DNA of 64,000 nt from Bog-113 sp965226755 (lineage in GTDB: Bacteria; Acidobacteriota; Terriglobia; Bryobacterales; Bryobacteraceae). Shown one piece after another: positions 33,789 to 42,726 of this stretch; the first letter of the stretch is position 1, and each line of letters starts with the position of its first letter. The position numbers and the translations under genes were made by a program. The stretch lies in contig CBDDDT010000006.1 in assembly GCA_965226755.1 (NCBI GenBank), positions 62,001 through 126,000 on the forward strand, in the 5' to 3' direction. The notes beneath the pieces were generated by a model. That model was not told where the DNA came from. It saw nothing but the letters and a program-made list of their open reading frames with translations, and did no database searches.

Positions 33789-34912
33789 TCCGAATGCGCT
33801 CCTTCGTCCTGAATCAGCTCCCATAGTACGCCACCAGCGCTGGCGGGATGGATGAAGCAATAGAGGTGTCCGCCAGCGCCGCGGCGCGGCTCGCCCAGCA
33901 CGCGGACGCCCGCCGATTGAAGACGTTGGAGAGCGCCGGCGAGATCGGGGACGCGCAGCGCGACATGATGCAGACCTTCCCCGCGCCGATCGAGATAGCG
34001 CGCGATGGTGGATTCGGGATCAGTCGCCTCCAGCAGCTCGATGCGCGATTCGCCGGCAGGCAGCATGGCGACGGTCACTTTCTCGTGCTGCACGGTTTCG
34101 CGCGGCGGGTCGGCGAAACCCAGCAAGCGATAGAAAATCATGGCCGCGTCTAGCGACCGGACGGCTATGCCCAGGTGGTCTACGCGAAAGCGAGCCGGCC
34201 CGCGTGGAAGAAGGTGCGAGCGGTGCGGCAGGGCATCCAGGGCGTCGATGAGCGCTTCGATGCCGGTGGCCGTAATGGCGACGGTTTTCAGGATAGGCGG
34301 CCGGGGCCCATGGGCGAGGCTCAGCATGGCCTCGATTTCATTGGCGGTCCGGTCGGCGCCTTCGTAATCGGCCTTATTGATGACGAACAGATCGGCGATC
34401 TCCATCACCCCGGCCTTGATGGCCTGGATGTCGTCGCCCATGCCGGGGACCAGGACGACCGCGACCAGGTCGGCCACGCTGGCGACGGCCACTTCGTCCT
34501 GACCCACGCCGACGGTTTCAATAAGAACGTAGTCGAAGCCGTTCGCGCGCATCCATTGCGCGATGTTGCGGATGGACGCCGCCAGACCGCCGGGGTGGCC
34601 TCGCGTAGCCAGAGAGCGGATGAAAATGCCGGGGTCGGCGTGGTGCTGCTGCATGCGGATACGGTCGCCTAAAATGGCGCCGCCGGTGGCGCGGCTGGAC
34701 GGATCGACGGCGAGGATCGCCACGGTTTTGTGGCGTCGCCGGAGCTCCCGGGCGATGGCGTCCACCAGCGAGCTCTTGCCCGCGCCCGGCGGCCCGGTAA
34801 TGCCGACGACGAGACCGGGTCCGGGCGCCGCGGCCCGCAGAGACTCCAGGGCGGCGGGGTCATTATTCTCGAGAGCTGTGATGGAGCGAGCGAGAGCGCG
34901 AAACGGGATCAA
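33779..34912 (-). CDS. MeaB GTPase fused to methylmalonyl-CoA epimerase
   Basis: 377 aa in two parts. Residues about 1-230 are the MeaB/ArgK G3E GTPase: P-loop GPPGAGKS at 40-47, ILAVDPSS at 66-73, the switch-like ILGDRIRMQQHHADPGIF, the ETVGVGQ box at 132-138 and base-recognition NKAD at 179-182. The usual C-terminal dimerisation arm is absent. Residues about 243-370 are a glyoxalase-fold epimerase with the four metal ligands expected: His246 (VDHLGIAV), Glu292 (RIELLEAT), His316 (GLHHVALRV) and Glu366 (GVLWELIQ). The two activities serve consecutive steps of the propionate route: mutase protection and epimerisation. Methylmalonyl-CoA mutase itself is not in the window. Confidence 0.88.
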   Translation of the reverse strand: MIPFRALARSITALENNDPAALESLRAAAPGPGLVVGITGPPGAGKSSLVDAIARELRRRHKTVAILAVDPSSRATGGAILGDRIRMQQHHADPGIFIRSLATRGHPGGLAASIRNIAQWMRANGFDYVLIETVGVGQDEVAVASVADLVAVVLVPGMGDDIQAIKAGVMEIADLFVINKADYEGADRTANEIEAMLSLAHGPRPPILKTVAITATGIEALIDALDALPHRSHLLPRGPARFRVDHLGIAVRSLDAAMIFYRLLGFADPPRETVQHEKVTVAMLPAGESRIELLEATDPESTIARYLDRRGEGLHHVALRVPDLAGALQRLQSAGVRVLGEPRRGAGGHLYCFIHPASAGGVLWELIQDEGAHSDWP

Positions 34913-34951
34913 CTGACCAGTATCCCGCTTCGCGGCGCGGCCGGACGAGCC

Positions 34952-36292
34952 TCAGGTTCTGGTGACTGCGCGGTTCACCGCGTCCTTCGCACCACGCCGC
35001 GGAGCCGGTGCGGAATTGCGCCGCGGGATGAGACGTTCCAGGTGCTGAACTGCTTCGGCGGGACCGTCGTGAGTGGAGAGTAAAGCTCCGGCGAGGGTCG
35101 CCTGCCGCGAAAAACTCGCGTCGCCGAGCACCCGCTGGACGGCGCTTCGCAGAGCGCTGGCCTTGCATAGCGCCGCCGGAAGCGACACCCCCGCGCCAAA
35201 CTCCTGGACGCGCATCCCAATCTCCGCCTGATCGAGGATGGAAGGCGCCACGACGACGGGAACGTTACAGCCGAGCGCGGTCAGAACCGATTCCGTATTC
35301 CCCGTGGAAACCACCAGTTTCGCCCGGCTCAAAACCTGATTGAGAGGACGCCATGTTTCCACGGTGACGCGCGGGCCGAGAGCGCCGATTTGAAGCGCGG
35401 CCAAATCGCCTCCCTTGCCGGCTCGTCCTTTACCCGCGATGATGCGAACATCGCAATCGAGGCCGTTCAAAGCCTGAGCCGCGACCCGCAGCAAGGTGGG
35501 TTCGGAGGTATACAGGCTGCCTTCTTCGACAATCACCTGATCGCGCGCGCCGCGTTCGACGGCCACCGGCTTGGCGGGAGGCCACGGGCACATGCCGACA
35601 TAATGAACGACGGGCGGGAGATCGCGGCGCTTATAGTCCAATTCCGGCACGGTTGGAATCAACAGGAGAGGCACGGTTCCGTGGTATTCGACAACCCGCA
35701 ACCGGAGCGGATCGAGTCCGTAGCGCCGGCGCATGCGGTCGATTCCTCGGGGCACCTCGCGGGTCACATAATTGGCGAGCGCGGCGATGATCCAGGCCCG
35801 CAAGCGCTCGCGCGCGGTACGCCGGGGCGGCATCGCACGCCCGGCGACCGGGCCTTCCAATCCCGGATACATGCAATAGCCGACGTGCGACAACACGGCG
35901 ACGGGAACCTTTTCCAACTCGTGAAGAATGGTGAAGGGCGCCAGCATCGTCATGTCCGCGATCAGGACGTCAGGATGCCAATCCCGCAGGATGGCTTGCA
36001 GGTCTTCTACCTGGTTGGTCATCTGAGACACGAGAAAATTCGACCAGTACTTTCCCGTCTTCCACGGCCGCTTACGAGATTCCAAAATTCCGGCCACGTT
36101 GCGGTCCGCGACCTCCTCGCTGAGAGAGTGGAACGGAAATGCCTGAAACCCGAGTGCGACCGCTTCGCGCGCGCCCCGGAACCCGCAGTAAAAGGCGACC
36201 TCGTGCCCGGCCTTGGTGAGCGCATCCGCTACGGCGAAGTTAGGTTCCAGGTGCGTCTCAAACGACCAGACAGTAATCAGAAAGCGAGCCAT
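34952..36292 (-). CDS. UGT/MGT-type glycosyltransferase
   Basis: 446 aa of the GT-B, GT1 (UDP-glycosyltransferase/macrolide) type. The acceptor-half start is VWSFETHLEPNFAVADALTK AGHEV. The donor half shows VIVEEGSLYTSEPTLLRVAA, LGPRVTVETWRPLNQVLSRA and a NTESVLTALGCNVPVVVAPS segment, then DQAEIGMRVQEFGAGVSL. These are the canonical sugar-nucleotide binding positions, though the common HGGxxT appears as STGNTESV. The sugar and the acceptor are unknown. It lies 39 bases upstream of the MeaB fusion in the same direction. Confidence 0.85.
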   Translation of the reverse strand: MARFLITVWSFETHLEPNFAVADALTKAGHEVAFYCGFRGAREAVALGFQAFPFHSLSEEVADRNVAGILESRKRPWKTGKYWSNFLVSQMTNQVEDLQAILRDWHPDVLIADMTMLAPFTILHELEKVPVAVLSHVGYCMYPGLEGPVAGRAMPPRRTARERLRAWIIAALANYVTREVPRGIDRMRRRYGLDPLRLRVVEYHGTVPLLLIPTVPELDYKRRDLPPVVHYVGMCPWPPAKPVAVERGARDQVIVEEGSLYTSEPTLLRVAAQALNGLDCDVRIIAGKGRAGKGGDLAALQIGALGPRVTVETWRPLNQVLSRAKLVVSTGNTESVLTALGCNVPVVVAPSILDQAEIGMRVQEFGAGVSLPAALCKASALRSAVQRVLGDASFSRQATLAGALLSTHDGPAEAVQHLERLIPRRNSAPAPRRGAKDAVNRAVTRT

Positions 36293-36475
36293 AAAGCCTA
36301 TGATTAGAGAACCGCGCCTCTAAGTGTGTAAGCTTTTGCCGGAGCGCCCTGGAAAAAGCATCAAATGCGGTAATTCCCGCTAGAGCTAGCTATTCTGCAC
36401 TAATCGTTCATTAGTTTTGGAATTACGATTCCTGACGAATCTAGTTTTTAGGATTCGCTGGAGATTATTCGCGCA

Positions 36476-37618
36476 TCAATCCTTCAGCAACTGGCGCGCG
36501 ATCACCAGGCGTTGAATCTCGCTGGTGCCCTCACCGATCGTACAGAGCTTGACGTCGCGGTAAAACTTCTCCACCGGGTAATCCTTGATGAATCCATAGC
36601 CTCCATGAATCTGCACCGCTTCGTTGGCGATCCGAACGGCGGATTCGGAAGCGAATAGCTTGGCCATGGCCGATTCGCGCGTGACGCGCTTGCCGGCGTC
36701 CAGCATGGTGGCGGCACGATAGGTGAGAAGGCGGGAGGCGTCAATCTCCATGGCCATGTCAACCAGCTTGTGCTGGATTGCCTGGAACTCCGAAATCGGC
36801 CGGTTGAACTGCTTGCGCTGCTTGGAATACTTGAGAGCTGCGTCGTACGCGCCTTGCGCCATCCCGATGGAAAGCGCGGCTATCGAGACGCGTCCGCCGT
36901 CCAGAATGCGAAGGCTGTCGATAAACCCTTCGTTCAGCTTGCCGGCCATCTGGCTTTGCGGCAAACGGCAGTTATTGAACAGCACTTCTCCGGTTGCGCT
37001 CGCGCGAAGACCCAGCTTGTTTTCCTTTTTGCCGACCTTGTAGCCCGGGGTGTCCTTTTCGAAGATGAATGCCGAGATTCCATGCTGTGAAGCGGCCCGG
37101 TCGGTAACGGCCATACCCACGCACACATCCGCGTAGTGAGCGTTCGTGGTGAACGTCTTGGAACCGTTGATCACCCAGCAATCGCTCTCGCGGACCGCTG
37201 TGGTGCGAGTGCCCGCCGCGTCGGAGCCGGCTTCGGGTTCGGTGAGGGACCAGCAGCCGATCCACTCGCCCGAAGTGAGCTTGGGCAAGTACCGCTGCTT
37301 CTGCTCTTCGCTGCCCGCTTTATAGATGTGGTTGCTGCAAAGCGATGTATGAGCGGCGATGATGATTCCCACCGATCCATCCACGCGGGAGAGTTCTTCG
37401 ATGATGATGGAGTATTCGACGTACCCTAATCCGGCGCCGCCATATTCCTCCGGAAAAATAGCCCCGAGGTACCCCAGAGAGCCCAGCTTCTTGATTACTT
37501 GCAACGGAAACGTTTGGGCTTCGTCCCACTCCATCACATGCGGTGCGATTTCGGAGGTGGCGAAATCACGGACTTCCCGGCGCAGTTGGTTCTGCTCCGG
37601 TGTGTATTCAAAATCCAT
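36476..37618 (-). CDS. Acyl-CoA dehydrogenase
   Basis: 380 aa, full length. It has the three regions of the family: the N-terminal helical domain (EYTPEQNQLRREVRDFATSE), the beta domain with the FAD motif WIGCWSLTEPEAGSDAAGTR and INGSKTFTTNAHYADV, and the C-terminal domain. The C-terminal domain carries KRKQFNRPISEFQAIQHKLV and IHGGYGFIKDYPVEKFYRDV, with the catalytic Glu in IGEGTSEIQR. It probably oxidises a short- or branched-chain acyl-CoA, passing electrons to ETF. It is not obviously in an operon; the upstream gene ends 60 bases away in the same direction. Confidence 0.93.
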   Translation of the reverse strand: MDFEYTPEQNQLRREVRDFATSEIAPHVMEWDEAQTFPLQVIKKLGSLGYLGAIFPEEYGGAGLGYVEYSIIIEELSRVDGSVGIIIAAHTSLCSNHIYKAGSEEQKQRYLPKLTSGEWIGCWSLTEPEAGSDAAGTRTTAVRESDCWVINGSKTFTTNAHYADVCVGMAVTDRAASQHGISAFIFEKDTPGYKVGKKENKLGLRASATGEVLFNNCRLPQSQMAGKLNEGFIDSLRILDGGRVSIAALSIGMAQGAYDAALKYSKQRKQFNRPISEFQAIQHKLVDMAMEIDASRLLTYRAATMLDAGKRVTRESAMAKLFASESAVRIANEAVQIHGGYGFIKDYPVEKFYRDVKLCTIGEGTSEIQRLVIARQLLKD

Positions 37619-37679
37619 CGGCGCGTTCTCTTTCTCTTTCAGGTTGTATTGGGAAAAGCCAGTAACGCCGGAGCGCGCG

Positions 37680-38882
37680 CTAGATGATTTCTTCGCGCGC
37701 GGAATCCCAGCGAACGGCGCGGCCCTGCAGATAGCTTTCCACCGCCATGCGGCAGGTGATGGCGACTTTAAATCCGAGTTCGAAGGGGCAGTTGGGAGTT
37801 TTGCCGGAGTGGATGCAATCGAGGAAGTTCTGCATATGGGCGCGCGGTTCCGTCAAGGTCATTCCCGTTTTGTCGGGCACGTCCTTCAAGTTGACTTTCT
37901 GCGCCGAGTACCGGATCTGCTGGCCCCGCGAGATGGTGCCGTCCGTGCCGAGAACGTCCTCGGTGACGCCAAGCTGGTTATTTCCGAAACCGGAATCCCA
38001 CGTGAACAGAAGATTCTCGGGTTGCTCCAGGGTGACGGACATTGTGTCAGGAACCTCGCGACCGTCCTTCCAAAGATAGAGGCCTCCTGTCATGTTGGCC
38101 GACCGGGGAATCTGAAGTCCCATCACTTTGTACCAGAACGCCACCTGATGGCACATGTTCTCGTACACATTGCCGCCGGAGTAGTCCCAAAAATATCGCC
38201 AGTTCACATAACGGTTGGCGTCGAAGGGACGCGCGGGCGCGGATCCGAGGAATGACGGCCAGAGAATAGCCTCGGGCGTCATATCGGGAGCGACCGGACG
38301 AGACCACTGCGGTTTCCCGTGCGGCGTGTTTCGGAACATGTGGGCGTGAATGGCGGTCACCTGTCCCACTTGGCCCGAAGCGAGAAACGCCGTCGCGTCG
38401 GGGACGTGACCGCTCGAACAGGCCTGATGGCCGATCTGTACGGTCTGCTTGCCCGCTGCGCGTCCATATGCTAAACGCATCCGCTTGGCGTGCTCCACCG
38501 TAAACGCCATGGTCTTTTCCTGGTAAACGTGTTTGCCCGCGTCGATGGAGGCGACAAAATGCTCGGCATGCAAATGCTGGGGTGTCGCGATCAGGACCGC
38601 GTCCACGCTTGGTTCGTCGAGCATGCGCCGGTGATCGTAGAACTTCAGCGCGTGGGGAAACTCCTTCGCCGCGCTGTCCAGGCGCTTGTTGTAAATGTCG
38701 CAGAGCGCGACGACTTGCGTAGCCGGGCACTGCGCGGCCTCGCGCAGAATCTGCATGCCCCGGTCCCCAGCGCCGATGATGCCGATCCGGACGCGCTCAT
38801 TCGCACCGAGAACGGTGGTGGCGGCTAGCGAACCAGCCAAACCGGTAGCGACCTGGCCGATAAAATTCCGGCGCGAATGCAT
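37680..38882 (-). CDS. Gfo/Idh/MocA-family oxidoreductase, exported
   Basis: 400 aa. A Tat-like signal (SRRNFIGQVATGLAG) precedes the Rossmann domain (RVRIGIIGAGDRGMQIL, VVALCDIYNKRL). The conserved EKTMAFTVEHAKRM (EKP-like Lys) and the C-terminal sheet with YSGGNVYENMCHQVAFWY and MHNFLDCIHSGKTPN-like MQNFLDCIHSGKTPN are present. Members oxidise sugars or sugar derivatives with NAD(P). Acidobacteria often carry secreted versions of unknown substrate. The 5' end abuts the promoter region of the divergent GloVer-repeat gene. Confidence 0.88.
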   Translation of the reverse strand: MHSRRNFIGQVATGLAGSLAATTVLGANERVRIGIIGAGDRGMQILREAAQCPATQVVALCDIYNKRLDSAAKEFPHALKFYDHRRMLDEPSVDAVLIATPQHLHAEHFVASIDAGKHVYQEKTMAFTVEHAKRMRLAYGRAAGKQTVQIGHQACSSGHVPDATAFLASGQVGQVTAIHAHMFRNTPHGKPQWSRPVAPDMTPEAILWPSFLGSAPARPFDANRYVNWRYFWDYSGGNVYENMCHQVAFWYKVMGLQIPRSANMTGGLYLWKDGREVPDTMSVTLEQPENLLFTWDSGFGNNQLGVTEDVLGTDGTISRGQQIRYSAQKVNLKDVPDKTGMTLTEPRAHMQNFLDCIHSGKTPNCPFELGFKVAITCRMAVESYLQGRAVRWDSAREEII

Positions 38883-39053
38883 GCACCGATGTTATCAACC
38901 GAGTTGCGCCGTTCACAAGCAGCCCAAGCGACGGTGTATACTCATGCTCCAGACCGCATGAAATTCCTGTTGTCATACGCGCACGCACTCGGACACGCGA
39001 TCGCACCTTCCGTGAGCAAAGTACCTGGAGCCTTCGGGTTGGCGGGATTCCTC

Positions 39054-40379
39054 ATGGCCCGCCGCCGAGCTGATAAAACCTGCCGGGGCCGCTTTTGCAA
39101 TACAGGAGTTTTCACCAATCTTCTCCTAGCGGCCATCCTGTCCGGTTGCGTTTGCGGGCTTGCTTATGCCCAAACCATGACCTTTTCCGTCATCTACACC
39201 TTCAGCGGCGCGAGCGACGGATCCCACCCAAGCTACGGTCCCCTCCGATTGGATCCGGTGGGAAATCTATACGGCACGACTCTGGATGGCGGCGATTTGA
39301 GCTGCCCAACCGGGGGATTCGGCTGCGGAGTCGTGTTTCAAATGGATCGAGCCGGCAAAGAGCGCGTACTCTACAGCTTTACCGATGGAATTGACGGGGA
39401 CCTCAGCTACGGGGGTGTCATCCGGGACTCGCAAGGCAACCTGTTTGGCACTACCGAGTTCGGCGGCAGTTCCCGCTACGGCACCGTGTTTTCGTTGAGC
39501 CCGGTAGGCGCCTATAGCGCCGTCTATGGTTTCGGGGTTGGCGCCGGCGGGACGCAACCGGGGGCAGGGGTGGTCCGGGACGGCAACGGCGATCTTTATG
39601 GCACCACCGCCCTTGGCGGCGACCTGAACTGCGATAACGGATTTGGTTGCGGAGTGGTGTTTGAGATCGGCCCGTCTGGCAATGAGACGGTGTTGCATAC
39701 CTTCGCTGGCGGCCCGACGGACGGTCAAGACCCCCAATCGAATCTCCTGCGGGACGGCGCGGGAAACCTATATGGCGCCGCTCGGTCGGGAGGTGCTTCC
39801 GGGGACGGCGTTATTTTCAAGCTGGACCCGAGCGGCAATGAAACCGTCCTGCACAGTTTCGCCGGCGGAACTGACGGGATATCGCCGGACGCGGGGCTGA
39901 TCGAAGATCTGGACGGCAACCTATATGGCGTCACCGCCAGCGGAGGCGTCGGCAACAACGGAGTGGTATTCAAACTGGATCCGTCCGGCAACGAAACCAT
40001 TCTTTACAGCTTTCATGGGAGCAAAGACGGCGGGGAACCCTGCGGAGCGCTGCTTCTGGATGCCGAGGGCAACCTCTACGGCACTGCCTGTCAGGGTGGC
40101 GACGATCTGGAACCGACCCTATGCGAACTGGGATGCGGAGTGGTCTTCAAAGTAACCCCGGCCGGCGAAGAGACCGTTCTCCACACGTTCGTCGGGTCAG
40201 GCGACGGGGCTGGCCCCAACTCCGGCCTGGTTCCCCGAAAGATGCCGGATGGAAGCCATGAGCTATACGGAACCGCGGTTGAAGGCGGTAACTTAAGCTG
40301 CTTGAACGGCGCCGGGTACGGCTGCGGCACCATATATAAGCTGTCCTTTCCTCCAGGTGCCGAATTCAATTCGAACTAA
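39054..40379 (+). CDS. GloVer-repeat ('choice-anchor tandem repeat') secreted protein
   Basis: About 441 aa from ATG 39054, where a clear signal peptide begins (GVFTNLLLAAILSGCVCGLAYAQ). An upstream ATG at 38958 remains possible, and a TATACT -10-like box lies just before it. The mature part is an array of about nine repeats, roughly 36-45 residues each, carrying GNLYGTTxxGG, GVVFxLDPSGNETVLHSF and similar motifs. This family, called GloVer-containing, is seen in Acidobacteria and Verrucomicrobia and is probably a beta-propeller of unknown function. Confidence 0.8.
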   Translation: MARRRADKTCRGRFCNTGVFTNLLLAAILSGCVCGLAYAQTMTFSVIYTFSGASDGSHPSYGPLRLDPVGNLYGTTLDGGDLSCPTGGFGCGVVFQMDRAGKERVLYSFTDGIDGDLSYGGVIRDSQGNLFGTTEFGGSSRYGTVFSLSPVGAYSAVYGFGVGAGGTQPGAGVVRDGNGDLYGTTALGGDLNCDNGFGCGVVFEIGPSGNETVLHTFAGGPTDGQDPQSNLLRDGAGNLYGAARSGGASGDGVIFKLDPSGNETVLHSFAGGTDGISPDAGLIEDLDGNLYGVTASGGVGNNGVVFKLDPSGNETILYSFHGSKDGGEPCGALLLDAEGNLYGTACQGGDDLEPTLCELGCGVVFKVTPAGEETVLHTFVGSGDGAGPNSGLVPRKMPDGSHELYGTAVEGGNLSCLNGAGYGCGTIYKLSFPPGAEFNSN

Positions 40380-40388
40380 TCCGCTTCT

Positions 40389-41213
40389 CTAGGTGACTAC
40401 CCGCCGTCCAAAAGTTCGCGTTCCGACCGCGAACACGACCACTACCGAAACCAGCAAAGCGGTCAGAATCCAGACTAGCGGCAGGGCGGGAAACGGCTTT
40501 CCACCTATCAGGGGCACCATCGCATAACGAAGACCTTCGGCCGCGTAAGTCAGCGGATTGAGAAGCGTAAGAACCTGGAACCATCGAATATTTCCAAGTG
40601 CGCCCCAAGGGTAGTAAGTGCAGCCGGTGAAAAGCAGCGGCGTGAAGATCAGCGTGAACATCAGGCTGATCTGATCCGGTTTGATGATTGTCCCGATCAG
40701 CAGGCCAATGGTCGACCCCACCAAACCGGTGAGCAAAACCATCGCGACCAGAATCAACAGACGGTCTGTCCTGACTTCAAAGCCTTTGCCAAGAATCAGC
40801 CATCCCAGAGGAAATATAAAGGAACTCGCGATACTGCCGCGGACGGCCCCGAACAAAACTTTCTCAAGCGAAATAAACCAGATCGGCATGGGCGCCAGCA
40901 GACGGTCGTCGATCTCGCGCGCGAATCCGAGATCGAGGACCAGCGGCAGCGTCACGCCCTGCATGGCTGCGATCATACCGGTGAGCGCCACGATCCCCGG
41001 TAACATCAGCGCCGCGAAATTGGGAGCGGCAAGCCCGATGCCAGGCAGCACCTTTCCGAAGATAAAAAGGAAGAAAAGCGGCTGCATTAATGCCTGCAGC
41101 ACGAAGGGCGTGAACTCGCGCATCGTCACGACCAGATCCCTGCGGAAAGTCGCGAAAAACGCGGTCAGCGCGAGCGAGGTTCGCGAGCTCGTGTACTGAG
41201 TTTCAACGTTCAA
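40389..41213 (-). CDS. ABC-2 type transporter permease
   Basis: 274 aa with six hydrophobic segments and a classical ABC-2 membrane profile: VLQALMQPLFFLFIFGKVLPGI, ALMLPGIVALTGMIAAMQGV, LTLPLVLDLGFAREIDDRLLAP-like FAREIDDRLLAPMPIWF, then FIFPLGWLI and LLILVAMVLLTGLVGSTI. Together with the ATPase upstream (4-base overlap) it forms an exporter of the DrrAB/nodulation type, possibly for a lipid, drug or polysaccharide. The exact substrate cannot be told. Confidence 0.88.
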   Translation of the reverse strand: MNVETQYTSSRTSLALTAFFATFRRDLVVTMREFTPFVLQALMQPLFFLFIFGKVLPGIGLAAPNFAALMLPGIVALTGMIAAMQGVTLPLVLDLGFAREIDDRLLAPMPIWFISLEKVLFGAVRGSIASSFIFPLGWLILGKGFEVRTDRLLILVAMVLLTGLVGSTIGLLIGTIIKPDQISLMFTLIFTPLLFTGCTYYPWGALGNIRWFQVLTLLNPLTYAAEGLRYAMVPLIGGKPFPALPLVWILTALLVSVVVVFAVGTRTFGRRVVT

Positions 41214-42241
41214 CGGAGATGCCTCCCGGTAAGCGAGAGAAACACTTCTTCCAGAGAAGCCTTCTTCACGCTGACATTGCGAACTTCGGCCCCGGCTTCC
41301 ACGATCGCTTGCGCCGCCCTGCCGATTAGCGACTGCACGTTGTCTCCGAAGAGTTTGTGCGTGTAATTCCCCGGCTCCTGGGTGTTCCCGGTCGCGGTCA
41401 TATCCGCCTTTAACGTTCCCGGAAGCAAGCCCAAAGCCGTTGAGATGCGCCGATTGATCTCGGCGTGCTCGCTGCGCAGTGTAAATGTCTCCAATTCCAG
41501 CGCGCTGCTTCCCGGCAGGCTTCTCTTCAACTCTTCAGGGGAATCATTCACCAGAATTTTTCCATGATCCATGACGGCGATACGGCCGCACAACTGGTCG
41601 GCTTCCTCCATATCATGAGTGGTCAGCAGGATGGTGAGTCCGCGCGCGTGCAGTTCGCGAATCTTTTCCCATAGAAACAACCGCGACTGCGGATCCAGGT
41701 TATTCGTGGGTTCATCAAGAAACAGAACCTCGGGTTCGTGCATCAACGCCCGCGCAATCATCAGGCGCTGCACCATGCCGCCCGAATACTGGCTGACCTT
41801 ATCGTTTTTTCGCTCGCCGAGCCCAAGCTGTTCAAGAAGGCTATCCGCCAACTGCTCGCGCCGTCGCCGCCCCACGCTGTGATACGCGGCATGGAACGTG
41901 AGAATCTCGCGCACTCTCAAGCTGCGGTCGAGGTTGCTCTGCTGCGGCACCACGGCGATGCGCTGTTTAACGCCGATCGGATCCTGGGCGACATCCACGC
42001 CGCTGATCGTCGCGACGCCCCGAGTGGGAGTGATCGCCGTCGTCAAGATGCCGATGGTCGTGGTCTTGCCCGCGCCGTTCGGCCCCAGTAATCCGAAGAT
42101 CTCGCCTCGCCGCACCGCGAATGAAACGTCATCGACGGCATTCGCTTTCGCTTTCGGATAGCGTTTCACGAGAGTCTTGACGGTGATCGCGAATTCCGCC
42201 GGACTGCTGTCTCCGGCCGCCTGTTGGGTGATGTCGGTCAC
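41210..42241 (-). CDS. ABC transporter ATP-binding protein (DrrA-like)
   Basis: 343 aa from a GTG at 42241. Walker A is GLLGPNGAGKTTTIG, Q-loop VVPQQSNLDRSLRVREILTF, the signature VSQYSGGMVQRLMIARALM, Walker B EVLFLDEPTNNLDP, and the H-loop LTTHDMEEADQL. A C-terminal extension of about 100 residues (ELETFTLRSEHAEINRRI) is of the DrrA type and ends LEEVFLSLTGRHL. It powers the permease whose gene overlaps its end by 4 bases. It reads divergently from the PadR gene; 142 bases separate them. Confidence 0.92.
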   Translation of the reverse strand: MTDITQQAAGDSSPAEFAITVKTLVKRYPKAKANAVDDVSFAVRRGEIFGLLGPNGAGKTTTIGILTTAITPTRGVATISGVDVAQDPIGVKQRIAVVPQQSNLDRSLRVREILTFHAAYHSVGRRRREQLADSLLEQLGLGERKNDKVSQYSGGMVQRLMIARALMHEPEVLFLDEPTNNLDPQSRLFLWEKIRELHARGLTILLTTHDMEEADQLCGRIAVMDHGKILVNDSPEELKRSLPGSSALELETFTLRSEHAEINRRISTALGLLPGTLKADMTATGNTQEPGNYTHKLFGDNVQSLIGRAAQAIVEAGAEVRNVSVKKASLEEVFLSLTGRHLR

Positions 42242-42330
42242 AAGGTTAGCTAACTATTATGCACGATGGAAGGCGCCCATCCGCGCAAGCTTTCGCAATC
42301 CGCCCGTCCGAAAGCTCCGGAACTTTCCCC

Positions 42331-42367
42331 TTGTCAAACTAGGAGAAGCGGAAGTACAATCCTAGTT
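42331..42367 (+). promoter_or_regulatory. Promoter and possible PadR operator of the padR-ADOP operon
   Basis: TTGTCA (42331-42336) and TACAAT (42355-42360) are 18 bases apart, a good sigma-70-like pair. An inverted repeat AACTAGGA (42337-42344) / TCCTAGTT (42360-42367) starts in the spacer and ends just past the -10. A further CCTAGG lies downstream at 42370-42375. Such symmetry over a PadR-gene promoter suggests autoregulation. This is inferred, not shown. Confidence 0.55.
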
Positions 42368-42383
42368 AGCCTAGGAGAGTCGC

Positions 42384-42725
42384 ATGAGCAAGACAGTAGA
42401 TCTGCTGCCCGGCACGCTTGACATGCTGATCTTAAAGGCCGTGTCGCTGAAGCCCCTTCACGGATATGGCGTGCTGCTGCGCATCCGGCAAATCTCTGGA
42501 GAGGCGCTCGACATTCCGCAAGGATCTTTGTATCCGGCCCTTTACCGCCTGGAGCATCAAGGGCTCATCGTGTCGGAGTGGGGCCAAAGTGAAAACAACA
42601 GGCGGGCCAAATACTACACGGCGACCTCAGCCGGACGCCGCCGGCTCCGCGAGGAGGCGGCCGGGTGGAATCGTCTGGCCGCCGCGATCGCTCTGGCGTT
42701 AAACACCAAAGCAGAGGAGGTTTGA
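42384..42725 (+). CDS. PadR-family transcriptional regulator
   Basis: 113 aa with the PadR winged helix: LLPGTLDMLILKAVSLKPLH, GYGVLLRIRQIS, LDIPQGSLYPALYRLEHQGL and SEWGQSENNRRAKYYTATSA. A single C-terminal helix follows, as in the short subgroup linked with ADOP permeases. It is preceded by AGGAGA. It ends one base before the ADOP permease gene, so the two are one operon. It most likely represses its own promoter and that of the exporter until a ligand is bound. Confidence 0.93.
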   Translation: MSKTVDLLPGTLDMLILKAVSLKPLHGYGVLLRIRQISGEALDIPQGSLYPALYRLEHQGLIVSEWGQSENNRRAKYYTATSAGRRRLREEAAGWNRLAAAIALALNTKAEEV

Positions 42726-42726
42726 C

